The notes under the pieces: model-generated
What the model saw: only the letters and a program-made list of their open reading frames with translations
Told to the model about the DNA's origin: nothing
The model's database searches: none
Shown here: one piece after another, positions 16,227 through 25,759 of the stretch
Layout of the letters: each line of letters starts with the position of its first letter
How positions within the stretch are numbered: the stretch's first letter is position 1
Assembly: GCA_026537415.1 (NCBI GenBank)
Contig: JAFNMF010000001.1
Location: 365,572 to 429,571, forward strand
Source of the DNA: Acetobacteraceae bacterium B3987
Lineage (GTDB): Bacteria > Pseudomonadota > Alphaproteobacteria > Acetobacterales > Acetobacteraceae
Reading direction: 5' to 3'
DNA length: 64,000 nt
Program-made: the position numbers and the translations under genes

Positions 16227-17615
16227 GTGGCTGCAACAATTTCTTCCGACCTGATCGCCCGCTATGGCGGTAACCTGCCACGCTATACAAGCTACCCGAC
16301 GGCAGTCAGTTTCTCTGAAGCAATCGGACCGCAGGATGTGGCGGGCTGGCTGAAGGCCTTACCGTCTGAGCAGTCTGTGTCTCTCTACTTCCACGTTCCT
16401 TTCTGTGATGAGCTGTGCCGTTTCTGTGCCTGCAACACGGCGGTGATGCGGCAGGAAGAGGGGCGGGCAGCTTATGGCGAGCTGCTGTTGGAGGAGATGC
16501 GCCGTCTCGTTGCGCTGGTTGGGCGGGGGCGTGTGGTCCGTCATCTTCATTTTGGTGGTGGTACACCAACCACCCTACCGGAATCGGCTTTGCGAAAGGT
16601 GATGGCTGCTGTTCGGGCAGAGTTCCAGCTTGCTGATGATGCTGAGATTGCCATGGAAATGGACCCTCGCCATGTACCGGAGGGTATGTTGCCCCTGCTG
16701 GCTGAACTCGGATTCAATCGCATCAGCTTTGGTGTGCAGGACCTCGACCGCACCGTGCAGGAAACGTGCGGGCGTGTGCAGTCTTATGAGCAGACGTTGG
16801 CCTGTGTGCAGCAGGCTCGTGCGGCAGGGGTGAATGGGGTCAATATCGATCTGATTTATGGCCTGCCTTATCAGACAGTTGAGAGCGTACAGGACACGGC
16901 CCGGCGTGTTGCCGGGATGCGGCCGGACCGTCTGGCTGTTTTTGGCTATGCTCATGTGCCGTGGAAGCAGAAACGCCAACAGCTCATCCCGCGAGATTCA
17001 CTTCCATCGTCCGAGGAGCGGTTGCAGCAGGCGGACATGATCGACCGTGTTCTGGTTGAGGAAGGTTATAAGCCTATCGGGTTGGACCATTACGCCCATC
17101 CAGAGGATGCCATGACCCACGCCTATGAGGCGGGTACGTTGCATCGTAATTTTCAGGGCTACACGATCGATTCATCGCCCGTTCTGTTGGGGATAGGGGC
17201 TTCTGCCATCTCTATGACGCCTGATGGGTTCTATCAGAACATTCCTTCCACGGCGGCCTATATCCGGGCGTTGAAAGACAGTGATGGTCTTCCCATAGCT
17301 CGTGGTGTCTTCCGAACGGAAGAAGACCGCTGGCGGGGAAAAGTGATTGAGACCGTCATGTGCCTCTCTGCCGTGGATTTGACGCCCTATATTCCAGCGG
17401 GCCAGAGCCTGACTGAAGCGTTTTCTGATGAACTGGAGGCTCTGCGCTCTTTTGAGGAAGATGGGCTGATCCATTGGGAAGGAAACCGGGTGAGCCTGAC
17501 AGAAAAGGGCAAACCCTTCCTGCGCCATCTGGCTGCTGTGTTTGATATGCGGCGCAAAGAACTGGCCGCTGCGGCAGATGGTAAGCCGACACCCCGTTTT
17601 TCGTCATCTCTGTGA
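16227..17615 (+). CDS. hemN: Oxygen-independent coproporphyrinogen III dehydrogenase
   Basis: A radical SAM enzyme that decarboxylates coproporphyrinogen III to protoporphyrinogen IX without oxygen in haem synthesis. With the GTG at 16227 the product has 462 residues. The cluster motif CDELCRFCAC gives Cys60, Cys64 and Cys67 plus the Cys69 that marks true HemN rather than the HemW group. GGGTPTT, NRISFGVQDLD and IDLIYGLPYQT follow, as does the HemN C-terminal domain. A TTG at 16161 is the upstream alternative but adds 22 residues unlike the family. A hairpin terminator follows. No clear anaerobic FNR-type palindrome was seen upstream. Confidence 0.93.
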   Translation: MAATISSDLIARYGGNLPRYTSYPTAVSFSEAIGPQDVAGWLKALPSEQSVSLYFHVPFCDELCRFCACNTAVMRQEEGRAAYGELLLEEMRRLVALVGRGRVVRHLHFGGGTPTTLPESALRKVMAAVRAEFQLADDAEIAMEMDPRHVPEGMLPLLAELGFNRISFGVQDLDRTVQETCGRVQSYEQTLACVQQARAAGVNGVNIDLIYGLPYQTVESVQDTARRVAGMRPDRLAVFGYAHVPWKQKRQQLIPRDSLPSSEERLQQADMIDRVLVEEGYKPIGLDHYAHPEDAMTHAYEAGTLHRNFQGYTIDSSPVLLGIGASAISMTPDGFYQNIPSTAAYIRALKDSDGLPIARGVFRTEEDRWRGKVIETVMCLSAVDLTPYIPAGQSLTEAFSDELEALRSFEEDGLIHWEGNRVSLTEKGKPFLRHLAAVFDMRRKELAAAADGKPTPRFSSSL

Positions 17616-17620
17616 AGGTG

Positions 17621-17648
17621 ATGGCTGATAGTAAGCCATTTTTCTTTG
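17621..17648 (+). terminator. Intrinsic terminator of hemN
   Basis: ATGGCT (17621-17626) pairs with AGCCAT (17634-17639) around a seven-base loop and is followed by a T-rich run (TTTTTCTTT), five bases after the hemN stop. Confidence 0.65.
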
Positions 17649-17723
17649 CCTATGATTAGATAGTGCGTTATGAGACCCTGCCAACAGCTTAATGACCCTT
17701 TTAGCGGTGATAAGCTGACCTAG

Positions 17724-19247
<1,524 letters not shown>

Positions 19248-19248
19248 T

Positions 19249-19272
19249 TGGCCGTAAAAGGTCATTTTTTTC
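19249..19272 (+). terminator. Weak intrinsic terminator after guaB
   Basis: TGGCC (19249-19253) can pair with GGTCA (19260-19264), one pair being G-U, ahead of seven T. The stem is short, so partial read-through into the methyltransferase gene is likely. Confidence 0.4.
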
Positions 19273-19307
19273 TTTCCTGATGGAAGGAAACAGAGTAGGC
19301 GGGGGCC

Positions 19308-20621
19308 ATGACCCCCGCTGCTCGTCTTTCTGGTGCTATTGATCTGCTTTGTGCGATCCAGAACGCACCGCACCGTCCGGCTGATGCCGTAGCCAACAAT
19401 TTCTTTCGTGAACGCCGCTATATTGGTGGTGGTGATCGTAGAGCCATTTCCACCCTTGTGTGGGATGTTCTGCGGGCATGGCGGCGGCTGCATTGGCATT
19501 TGCGGGCGGATTTGCGTTATCGGGATGAAGATATTTCCCCGAGGTTGCTTTGTGCGGCTATGCTGCATTTTGTTGGGCAGCCTTTTCCCTCCATCCGGGC
19601 CCTGTTCAGCGGTGAACGTTATGCGCCCGCTCCGTTGAGTGAGCGTGAGATGGTTATGCTGGAGGCTCTGGAAGGGCAGGAAATCAGCAGTGAGAAACAG
19701 TCTCTTCCGGTTCGACTGGAATATCCCGATTGGCTACAGCCCTATCTGGAAGAAGATTTCGGTGACTGTCTGGAAGAGGAAATGCGTGCCCTCATGGGGA
19801 CGCCTTCGCTCGACTTGCGGGTAAATCTGCTCAAGGCCACACGGGAGGAAGCTCTACGCCGCCTCAAGCGGGAGGGGTTCCAAAGTGAGCCAACGGCTCT
19901 TTCCCCGTGGGGTATCCGTCTGGAAGGACGTCAGCCGATTACGGCGGCGGCTCTGTTCCGGGAAGGGATTGTGGAGATTCAGGATGAAGGTAGTCAGCTG
20001 ATTGCCGCTGCTGTGGACGCTAGACCAGGGCAGAGGCTGCTTGATTACTGCGCCGGTGCAGCTGGAAAGACATTGGCCCTTGCTATGACGATGGAGAATA
20101 AAGGGCAGATTGTTGCCTGTGACGTCTCTCGTGTACGGCTGGATGGTGCCACAAAACGCCTGCGCCGGGCGGATGTGCATAATGTGACACGCCACCTGCT
20201 AAGCGAAGGCGACAAATGGGCCAAACGGCGGGAAGGCCAGTTTGATACGGTTCTGGTCGATGCTCCCTGTTCTGGCACAGGGACATGGCGGCGCAATCCC
20301 GATGCCCGCCTGCGTCTGACGGAAGAGGATATCAAGGAGCTTTGCGTCAAACAGGCTGCCATTCTTGATATTGCAGCCCGTCTCGTTCGTCCGGGTGGGA
20401 AGCTGGTTTATGCGACTTGTTCCCTACTGGGTGTCGAGAACAGAAAGCAGATTGAAGCTTTCCTGAAGAGGCAGACCAGTTATAGCCTACTGCCCGCCGA
20501 AAAACGTTCTGCCCTTCTGCCAGAAGCCTTACGTAACGAAGCTCTGTTCTCTCTGACACCGCATGGTTTTGGGACAGATGGCTTCTTCGTGGCGACTATG
20601 GAAAAGGCCGCAGCGGTCTGA
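19308..20621 (+). CDS. RsmB/NOP-family RNA m5C methyltransferase
   Basis: A 437-residue SAM-dependent cytosine-5 RNA methyltransferase of the RsmB/NOP group, probably acting on 16S rRNA. An N-terminal region of about 150 residues resembles a reduced NusB-like RNA-binding module. The catalytic part has EIQDEGSQL, the SAM site LLDYCAGAAGKTLALA, motif IV VLVDAPCSGTGTWRRNPD with the PC cysteine, and motif VI YATCSLLGVENRKQ with the TC cysteine. The two cysteines are the pair used by m5C RNA enzymes. It sits 60 bases after guaB. The exact target base cannot be set from sequence. Confidence 0.85.
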   Translation: MTPAARLSGAIDLLCAIQNAPHRPADAVANNFFRERRYIGGGDRRAISTLVWDVLRAWRRLHWHLRADLRYRDEDISPRLLCAAMLHFVGQPFPSIRALFSGERYAPAPLSEREMVMLEALEGQEISSEKQSLPVRLEYPDWLQPYLEEDFGDCLEEEMRALMGTPSLDLRVNLLKATREEALRRLKREGFQSEPTALSPWGIRLEGRQPITAAALFREGIVEIQDEGSQLIAAAVDARPGQRLLDYCAGAAGKTLALAMTMENKGQIVACDVSRVRLDGATKRLRRADVHNVTRHLLSEGDKWAKRREGQFDTVLVDAPCSGTGTWRRNPDARLRLTEEDIKELCVKQAAILDIAARLVRPGGKLVYATCSLLGVENRKQIEAFLKRQTSYSLLPAEKRSALLPEALRNEALFSLTPHGFGTDGFFVATMEKAAAV

Positions 20622-20776
20622 CCCTGCATAGAAGAGCCTGATTATCCATTCTGTAGTTTGGCAGTAACGTGGATTTGTGCATTTGGCATAAAAATGACTA
20701 CTATCCGACGATGCCCTTCCTACCTGCCTTGTAGGGGGTTGGATGGTTCTGTCTGACTAGAGGAAATATACCCCCT

Positions 20777-22630
20777 ATGGCCTATGACGTTCTTTTTTGG
20801 GTGGTGCTGACATTTGGGGCTGGGATGCTGGCGCAGTGGGTTGCGTGGCGTCTGCGTCTACCAGCCATTGTCCTGCTTTTTGCTATGGGGCTGCTTTTTG
20901 GCCCCGTGCTGGGCTGGCTCCATCCTTCAGAAGTGCTAGGCCATGCGTTCCGTCCACTGGTCAATATGCTGGTGGCCCTGATCGTTTTTGAAGGCGGGAT
21001 GGTGCTGGATATCCGCCAGCTTCGGGAGGCGGGGCAGGGCGTGGCCCGCCTGACGATGGTGGCCCTGCCCATCAATTGGATATTAGGGGCACTAGCTGCC
21101 CATTATGTTGCCCATCTGGAATGGGGAACGTCTTTCCTTTTCGGTGCCATCATCGTGGTGACGGGGCCGACAGTTATTCTACCCCTGTTGAGGAGTGCTA
21201 AACTTCAGCCCCGTGTGGCGGCTTTTCTACGGTGGGAAGCCATCGTTAATGACCCGGTGGGGGCCATTTTAGCCGCCGTGGTGATGCAGATCATGCTTCT
21301 GCATGTGGACCTGCATAAACAGCTGTTCTTTGTCCATACCTTGCCGGATATGCTGGTGGCGGGGGCAATCTCCGTAGCAGCAGGGATTTTGCCCGCCTAT
21401 CTGATGCGTTACCTCTTTACGAGGGACCTGATGCCGGAACTGCTGAAGGTTCCGATCATGGTCACATTGGCTTTGATCATTTTTGAGGCCTGCACGTTGG
21501 CAATGGACGGGGCCGGGCTGATTGCCGTGACTGTGTTCGGCATGATGCTGACCAACCTGCATATTCCCGGCCTAAATGAACTGAAACGGACCAAGGAATC
21601 CCTTGTTGTTCTGATGGTGTCCGTCCTGTTCATCCTGCTGACGGCAGACCTGCACCGTGCCGTACTGGCCAGACTGTCCATTCCCATTTTACTGCTAACG
21701 CTGGTCGTGCTGTTTGTGGTCCGTCCACTTTGCATTTTTCTGGCCACGTTGGGGACGAGCATAAGTTGGCAGGAACGGATTTTTGTAGGATGGATTGCCC
21801 CCCGAGGGATTGTTGCGGCGGCTGTGGCGGGTGCTGCCGGTATCAAACTCTCGGAAGCTGGCTATGCCTCGGCTGACCTTGTCATGCCTGCTGTGTTCTG
21901 TGTGATTGCCGTGACGATGATCTGTCATGGCTTTTCGCTGGGACCGCTTGCTCGCCGCCTGCATCTGACATTGTCCAATGAGCCTGCTCTGGTCATTTTG
22001 GGGGGCAATGCGTGGTCAACCGATCTGGCTGCCTGCCTGAATGAAGAAAAGGTGCCCGTGTTGCTGGTAGATACCACAGCGCAGGAGCTTATGCCTGCTG
22101 CCCGCCGTGGTGTGCCAGTGCTTAAGGCAGAGCTGCTTTCAGCGGCTGGACAGGAAGCTCTAGAGGAACGCCCGGCTGACTATCTGATCGCTACGACGGG
22201 GGATGCCATTTACAATGGTATGGTCTGTGGTCATATGGCCCCGCATATGGGACGGGAACGTGTCTATCAGGTCAGTCCCGGTGTGGCTCGGTTGGACCTG
22301 TATCGTGGCCTTTCCCGTGATGCCCGTGGCAAGGTGCTGGGGGAACCGGGATGGAACTACACCTTCTTTGATACGTTGTTTAGCCGTGGATGGCGTTTTG
22401 TCAGCCAGAGCGTCACGGATGCCACAGTGGATCTTTTCGGGAAAGAAGAAAACCGACTGGACCTGCTGATTATTCGCCGTGGGACGGGCATCTTTATCCG
22501 TTCGGCAGAAGACCGGGCCTGGACCATGCCGGTCATGGGGGATATTGTTGTGTCCATGAAGGCCCCAGAGAGCCGTGATGAAGAGACAGATGAAAAAAAA
22601 GAAGAAGCAGAACTGCGTGCAGAGGCGTAG
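20777..22630 (+). CDS. CPA1-type cation/proton antiporter with cytosolic nucleotide-binding-like domain
   Basis: A 617-residue inner membrane antiporter exchanging Na+ or K+ for protons. The first 400 residues hold 11 to 13 hydrophobic helices with the transport-core signatures LIVFEGGMVLD, VVTGPTVILPLLR and RWEAIVNDPVGAI, where the aspartate before PVG is the expected ion-binding residue. Residues from about 405 form a soluble part beginning LVILGGNAWSTDLAACLN, a degenerate TrkA-N-like fold, and the tail is charged (EETDEKKEEAE). AGAGGA precedes the ATG. The ion is not predictable. It stands alone between the methyltransferase and the response regulator. Confidence 0.85.
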   Translation: MAYDVLFWVVLTFGAGMLAQWVAWRLRLPAIVLLFAMGLLFGPVLGWLHPSEVLGHAFRPLVNMLVALIVFEGGMVLDIRQLREAGQGVARLTMVALPINWILGALAAHYVAHLEWGTSFLFGAIIVVTGPTVILPLLRSAKLQPRVAAFLRWEAIVNDPVGAILAAVVMQIMLLHVDLHKQLFFVHTLPDMLVAGAISVAAGILPAYLMRYLFTRDLMPELLKVPIMVTLALIIFEACTLAMDGAGLIAVTVFGMMLTNLHIPGLNELKRTKESLVVLMVSVLFILLTADLHRAVLARLSIPILLLTLVVLFVVRPLCIFLATLGTSISWQERIFVGWIAPRGIVAAAVAGAAGIKLSEAGYASADLVMPAVFCVIAVTMICHGFSLGPLARRLHLTLSNEPALVILGGNAWSTDLAACLNEEKVPVLLVDTTAQELMPAARRGVPVLKAELLSAAGQEALEERPADYLIATTGDAIYNGMVCGHMAPHMGRERVYQVSPGVARLDLYRGLSRDARGKVLGEPGWNYTFFDTLFSRGWRFVSQSVTDATVDLFGKEENRLDLLIIRRGTGIFIRSAEDRAWTMPVMGDIVVSMKAPESRDEETDEKKEEAELRAEA

Positions 22631-22654
22631 TGTTTGGCGTCTATTCGGGGTAGT

Positions 22655-22730
22655 GTAGTGCCGTTTTAGAAAGACAGCTCCTCTGTCTGTCCGGTCGTTA
22701 TGGACGCATGGGGAGAATTTAGGGCACTAC
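22655..22730 (+). ncRNA. Candidate three-way-junction RNA element before the response regulator
   Basis: An outer stem pairs GTAGTGCC (22655-22662) with GGCACTAC (22723-22730) without mismatch. It encloses two hairpins: AGACAG with CTGTCT (22672-22688, loop CTCCT) and GTCC with GGAC (22689-22705, nine-base loop). The element begins 25 bases after the antiporter stop and ends 18 bases before the response regulator ATG. There is no T-run, so it does not look like a terminator. Function unknown; possibly a structured 5' leader. Confidence 0.4.
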
Positions 22731-22748
22731 GAACGGGATTTTCGAGAC

Positions 22749-23453
22749 ATGAATGCTCATCACTCAATACTGATTGTTGACGATGATGATGCCTTGCGTC
22801 TTCTGCTGGCCGAACAGCTGCTGGAAGATGGAGCGTACCGGGTTGAACAGGCCGCTACTCTTGCCGCAGCAAGGGATGTGATAAATCGTTCCTCAGGCGG
22901 GCGGACGGATATTCTTTTGTTGGATGTAAATCTGCCTGATGGAGATGGGCGGGATTTCTGTGCAGAGTTGCGGGAGAAAGGTGTCCATATTCCCATTATC
23001 ATGATGACTGGCTCTCATGATGAGGATGATGTGATTCGTGGGCTGGATGCAGGGGCAAATGACTATGTTGCCAAGCCATTCCGCATGGGAGAGCTGAAGG
23101 CTCGCCTGCGTGCGCAGCTGCGCTTGTTCGAGAATAGCGAGGATGTCGTTTTCGATATTGGCCCTTATGTATTTCATCCGGCCAGAAAGCAGCTTCTGGA
23201 CCAGAAGAAGGGCCAGCGTGTTCATCTGACAGAGAAGGAAACGGCCATTCTGAAATATCTCTATCGTGCTGGAGGGCAGCCGGTGGAGCGGGATGTGCTG
23301 CTGCATGAGGTCTGGGGCTATCATGCCTCAGTAACCACGCACACGCTGGAGACGCACATCTATCGTCTTCGTCAGAAGATCGAGCCTGATCATGGGCGTG
23401 CCGGGATTCTGTTGACGGAAGGTGGGGGGTATTGCCTCAATCCTGACCTCTGA
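22749..23453 (+). CDS. OmpR-family response regulator, no adjacent kinase
   Basis: A 234-residue DNA-binding response regulator. The receiver domain (about residues 5-120) has the acidic cluster at 11-13, the phospho-acceptor Asp59 in LLLDVNLPDGDG, the switch threonine in MMTGS near 87 and the lysine in AKPF near 109. The C-terminal winged helix (about 140-234) contains LTEKETAILKYLYRAGGQPVERDVLLHEVWG and THTLETHIYRLRQKIE, typical of OmpR/PhoB regulators. No histidine kinase lies nearby, so it is an orphan. A structured region precedes it and a strong terminator follows. I do not assign a named regulator. Confidence 0.9.
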   Translation: MNAHHSILIVDDDDALRLLLAEQLLEDGAYRVEQAATLAAARDVINRSSGGRTDILLLDVNLPDGDGRDFCAELREKGVHIPIIMMTGSHDEDDVIRGLDAGANDYVAKPFRMGELKARLRAQLRLFENSEDVVFDIGPYVFHPARKQLLDQKKGQRVHLTEKETAILKYLYRAGGQPVERDVLLHEVWGYHASVTTHTLETHIYRLRQKIEPDHGRAGILLTEGGGYCLNPDL

Positions 23454-23474
23454 TTTTCGGGAAAAGAACAGATA

Positions 23475-23509
23475 AAAAAGGCTGGCGGGAAAACCTCGCC
23501 AGCCTTTTT
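23475..23509. terminator. Bidirectional terminator between the response regulator and xthA
   Basis: A perfect 13-bp stem pairs AAAAAGGCTGGCG (23475-23487) with CGCCAGCCTTTTT (23497-23509) around nine bases. It serves both convergent genes. Confidence 0.92.
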
Positions 23510-23529
23510 CTGTGTAAGCTTTGTTCTGA

Positions 23530-24324
23530 TTAGAGGGCCATATCCATCAGGACGGGGACATGATCGGAAGGGGAGGTCCAGTCCCGAACAGGGCTGAGAA
23601 CATCAATCGTTTTCAGGCCGGGGAGGATATCCGGGGTTGCCCAGATATGATCCAGACGGCGGCCCCTGTTGGATTTTTTCCAGTCTCGGTTGCGGTATGA
23701 CCACCATGTGAAGAGTTTTTCAGGCTCCGGAATGGCTTTCCGCATAGCGTCTTCGAACCCGGCATTGAGCCAGTGGGTCAACCGTGTTGTTTCCGGTGGA
23801 GTATGACTGACGATTTTCAGGAGCTGACGGTGGCTCCAGACATCATGTTCCAGCGGGGCGATGTTGAGGTCGCCGACCAGAATGCTCCGTTTGGGCGGAT
23901 TGGCCTTGAACCAGTCTGTTGCTTCCTCAAGGAAAGCAAGCTTATGGGCGAATTTCTCATTTTCCTGCGGGTCAGGAATATCACCCCCGGCAGGAACGTA
24001 GAAATTATGGATGGTTACTGGCCCGGATTCTGTCTGGATGTTTGCCGCTACATGGCGGCAATCCGTTTTTCCGCACCAGTCTGGTGTGTCGGCAACAGGT
24101 TCCAGAGGGGTGCGGGAGAGAATGGTGACCCCGTTGTAACTCTTCATCCCACGGTACAGTTGATGGGGAAATCCCAGTTCTGCCAGAGCATCTTGTGGGT
24201 AAAGCGGGTCCGGGACCTTGGTTTCCTGAAGGCAGATGACATCAGGAGCCTGCTCTTCAATCAGACGTTGAAGAAGTGGCAGCCGGAGGCGGAGCGAATT
24301 GATATTCCATGTAATAAGGCGCAT
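23530..24324 (-). CDS. xthA: Exodeoxyribonuclease III (AP endonuclease)
   Basis: Cleaves DNA at abasic sites and degrades 3' ends in base excision repair. The 264-residue protein shows the family order: ITWNINSLRLR at the start, QETKVPD with the metal-binding Glu, YNGVTILSR, the catalytic FYVPAGGD region, LVGDLNIAP with the Asp-Asn pair, and RRLDHIWAT plus SDHVPVLMDM at the end. Length is standard. It is convergent with the response regulator and divergent from the dipeptidase gene. Confidence 0.95.
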   Translation of the reverse strand: MRLITWNINSLRLRLPLLQRLIEEQAPDVICLQETKVPDPLYPQDALAELGFPHQLYRGMKSYNGVTILSRTPLEPVADTPDWCGKTDCRHVAANIQTESGPVTIHNFYVPAGGDIPDPQENEKFAHKLAFLEEATDWFKANPPKRSILVGDLNIAPLEHDVWSHRQLLKIVSHTPPETTRLTHWLNAGFEDAMRKAIPEPEKLFTWWSYRNRDWKKSNRGRRLDHIWATPDILPGLKTIDVLSPVRDWTSPSDHVPVLMDMAL

Positions 24325-24424
24325 GTCTTCTGATCCCCTCTTGAGCTGGAAAATTCAAGGAAGATCTTGCGATTGACAGGTTTTGCACCAATTTGAAGGG
24401 AACAGATAAGGAAAGACCCTGCAT

Positions 24425-25453
24425 ATGCCCGTTCTGATGATCGACAGCCACATTGATATCCCGTGGGAAGAAAAGACCGAAGAAGGTCTTCCCAGCTGGC
24501 AGAAGCGGGATCAGGCGGATATTGCTCTGAGGGGGACGGAACGCCGCTTTACCCTTCCCAAGGCAGAGGCCGGGGGGCTGGGGGCTGCCTGTCTGGCTGC
24601 TTATACCCCACAGGCTTCCCTTGATGATGCCGGGCATGAAGCGGCATGGCGGCGGGCTGGGGCCATGCTGGATGCTATGGAGGAGATGGTGGCCTTGCAT
24701 GTGCCTGACCGGGCCATTCTGTGCCGTACAGCGCAGGAGGTACGTCAGGCGGCAGAGGTTGGAAAGGTGGCCCTGATTCCGGTGATGGAGAATGGCTACC
24801 CGCTGGCGGATGACCCGGCCCGGATTGGTTATCTCGCTCGCAGGTATGGTGTGCGTTACATGACCCTGACCCATAATGGTCATAATCTATTAGCAGATTC
24901 AGCGGTTGTCCGTCAGGGGCCGGAAGAGGCTCATGGTGGGTTGTCTGCTTTGGGACAGGAGGTCATTGGCGAGATGAATCGTCATGGCGTGTTGGTTGAT
25001 GTTTCCCATGCGTCCCGCAAGACCATGATGCAGGCTGTGGAGGCCTCTACGGTGCCGGTCTTTGCCAGTCATTCTTGTGTGCGGGCTTTGTGTGACCATC
25101 CCCGCAATCTGGATAATGGACAGCTTGATGCTCTGAAAGCAAGCGGCGGTCTCATCCAGATTACGGCTATGGGACCGTTCCTGCGGCGGGGCGGTGGGGG
25201 CACGCTGAAGGATTTTGTGGAGCATGTGTTGTATGTCGCCCGCAGAATCGGCATCGACCATGTGGGGATTTCGTCTGACTTCGATGGTGGAGGTGGGATA
25301 GAGGGCTGGCAGGATGCTAGTGAGACCCATCATCTGCTCAAGGCATTGGAGCGGACAGGACTGGATGAGAGTGAAGTCCGGGCCATCTGCGGGGGGAATA
25401 TGTTGCGGCTTATGGAAAAAGCAGAAGAAAAAATATCAGAATGTCAAACATGA
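24425..25453 (+). CDS. Membrane dipeptidase family (M19) zinc peptidase
   Basis: A 342-residue member of the renal/microsomal dipeptidase family, which hydrolyses dipeptides with two zinc ions. The first metal pair is DSHIDIPW at residues 7-14; a bridging glutamate is in VMENGYPL; later metal ligands are in LTHNGHN and VDVSHAS and FASHS, and a terminal Asp is in GISSDFDGGGGIEGW. No signal peptide is evident, so it is probably cytosolic like other proteobacterial members. It is followed by an AT-rich non-coding gap. Substrate unknown; D-Ala dipeptides are possible. Confidence 0.88.
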   Translation: MPVLMIDSHIDIPWEEKTEEGLPSWQKRDQADIALRGTERRFTLPKAEAGGLGAACLAAYTPQASLDDAGHEAAWRRAGAMLDAMEEMVALHVPDRAILCRTAQEVRQAAEVGKVALIPVMENGYPLADDPARIGYLARRYGVRYMTLTHNGHNLLADSAVVRQGPEEAHGGLSALGQEVIGEMNRHGVLVDVSHASRKTMMQAVEASTVPVFASHSCVRALCDHPRNLDNGQLDALKASGGLIQITAMGPFLRRGGGGTLKDFVEHVLYVARRIGIDHVGISSDFDGGGGIEGWQDASETHHLLKALERTGLDESEVRAICGGNMLRLMEKAEEKISECQT

Positions 25454-25759
25454 TTTTCCATTTTGGAAAGGATTTAGCATATTTTTTATGTGGTAATTTT
25501 TTCAGAAACGGGATTGACAGTCCACCCGGCCATGAGAGGACTAGGAAGAGGGTAAGGCAGGGATAAAACCTTTCATAAATTGTTATTTTTCAAAGAGTTA
25601 GATTATTTGCTCAAAAAATAGGCAATCTATGAAAAAAGAAGAGAAACCCTATGCTGTGTGCTTTTACCCTTGGAGTATTCACAGCTTTGTCCACAGGAAT
25701 GGTGGATGAGTGTAAAAGGATTGTCATAATCACCAGAAACTGGCGGAAAACCAAGAAAA
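25454..25759. other. AT-rich intergenic gap with DnaA-box-like 9-mers
   Basis: This 306-base gap between the dipeptidase and uvrC holds no convincing gene. Its middle part is distinctly AT-rich (for example runs around 25565-25640). GTATTCACA (25675-25683) and TTGTCCACA (25687-25695) each match the DnaA box TTATNCACA at eight of nine positions and lie 12 bases apart. No SOS (GTTC N7 GTTC) motif for uvrC is visible. A minor open frame from 25450 lacks a ribosome site. Confidence 0.35.

Noticed and set aside
25450-25566. A 38-codon frame overlapping the dipeptidase stop by ATGA
   Set aside because: No ribosome site and no recognisable features; probably chance in an AT-rich gap.
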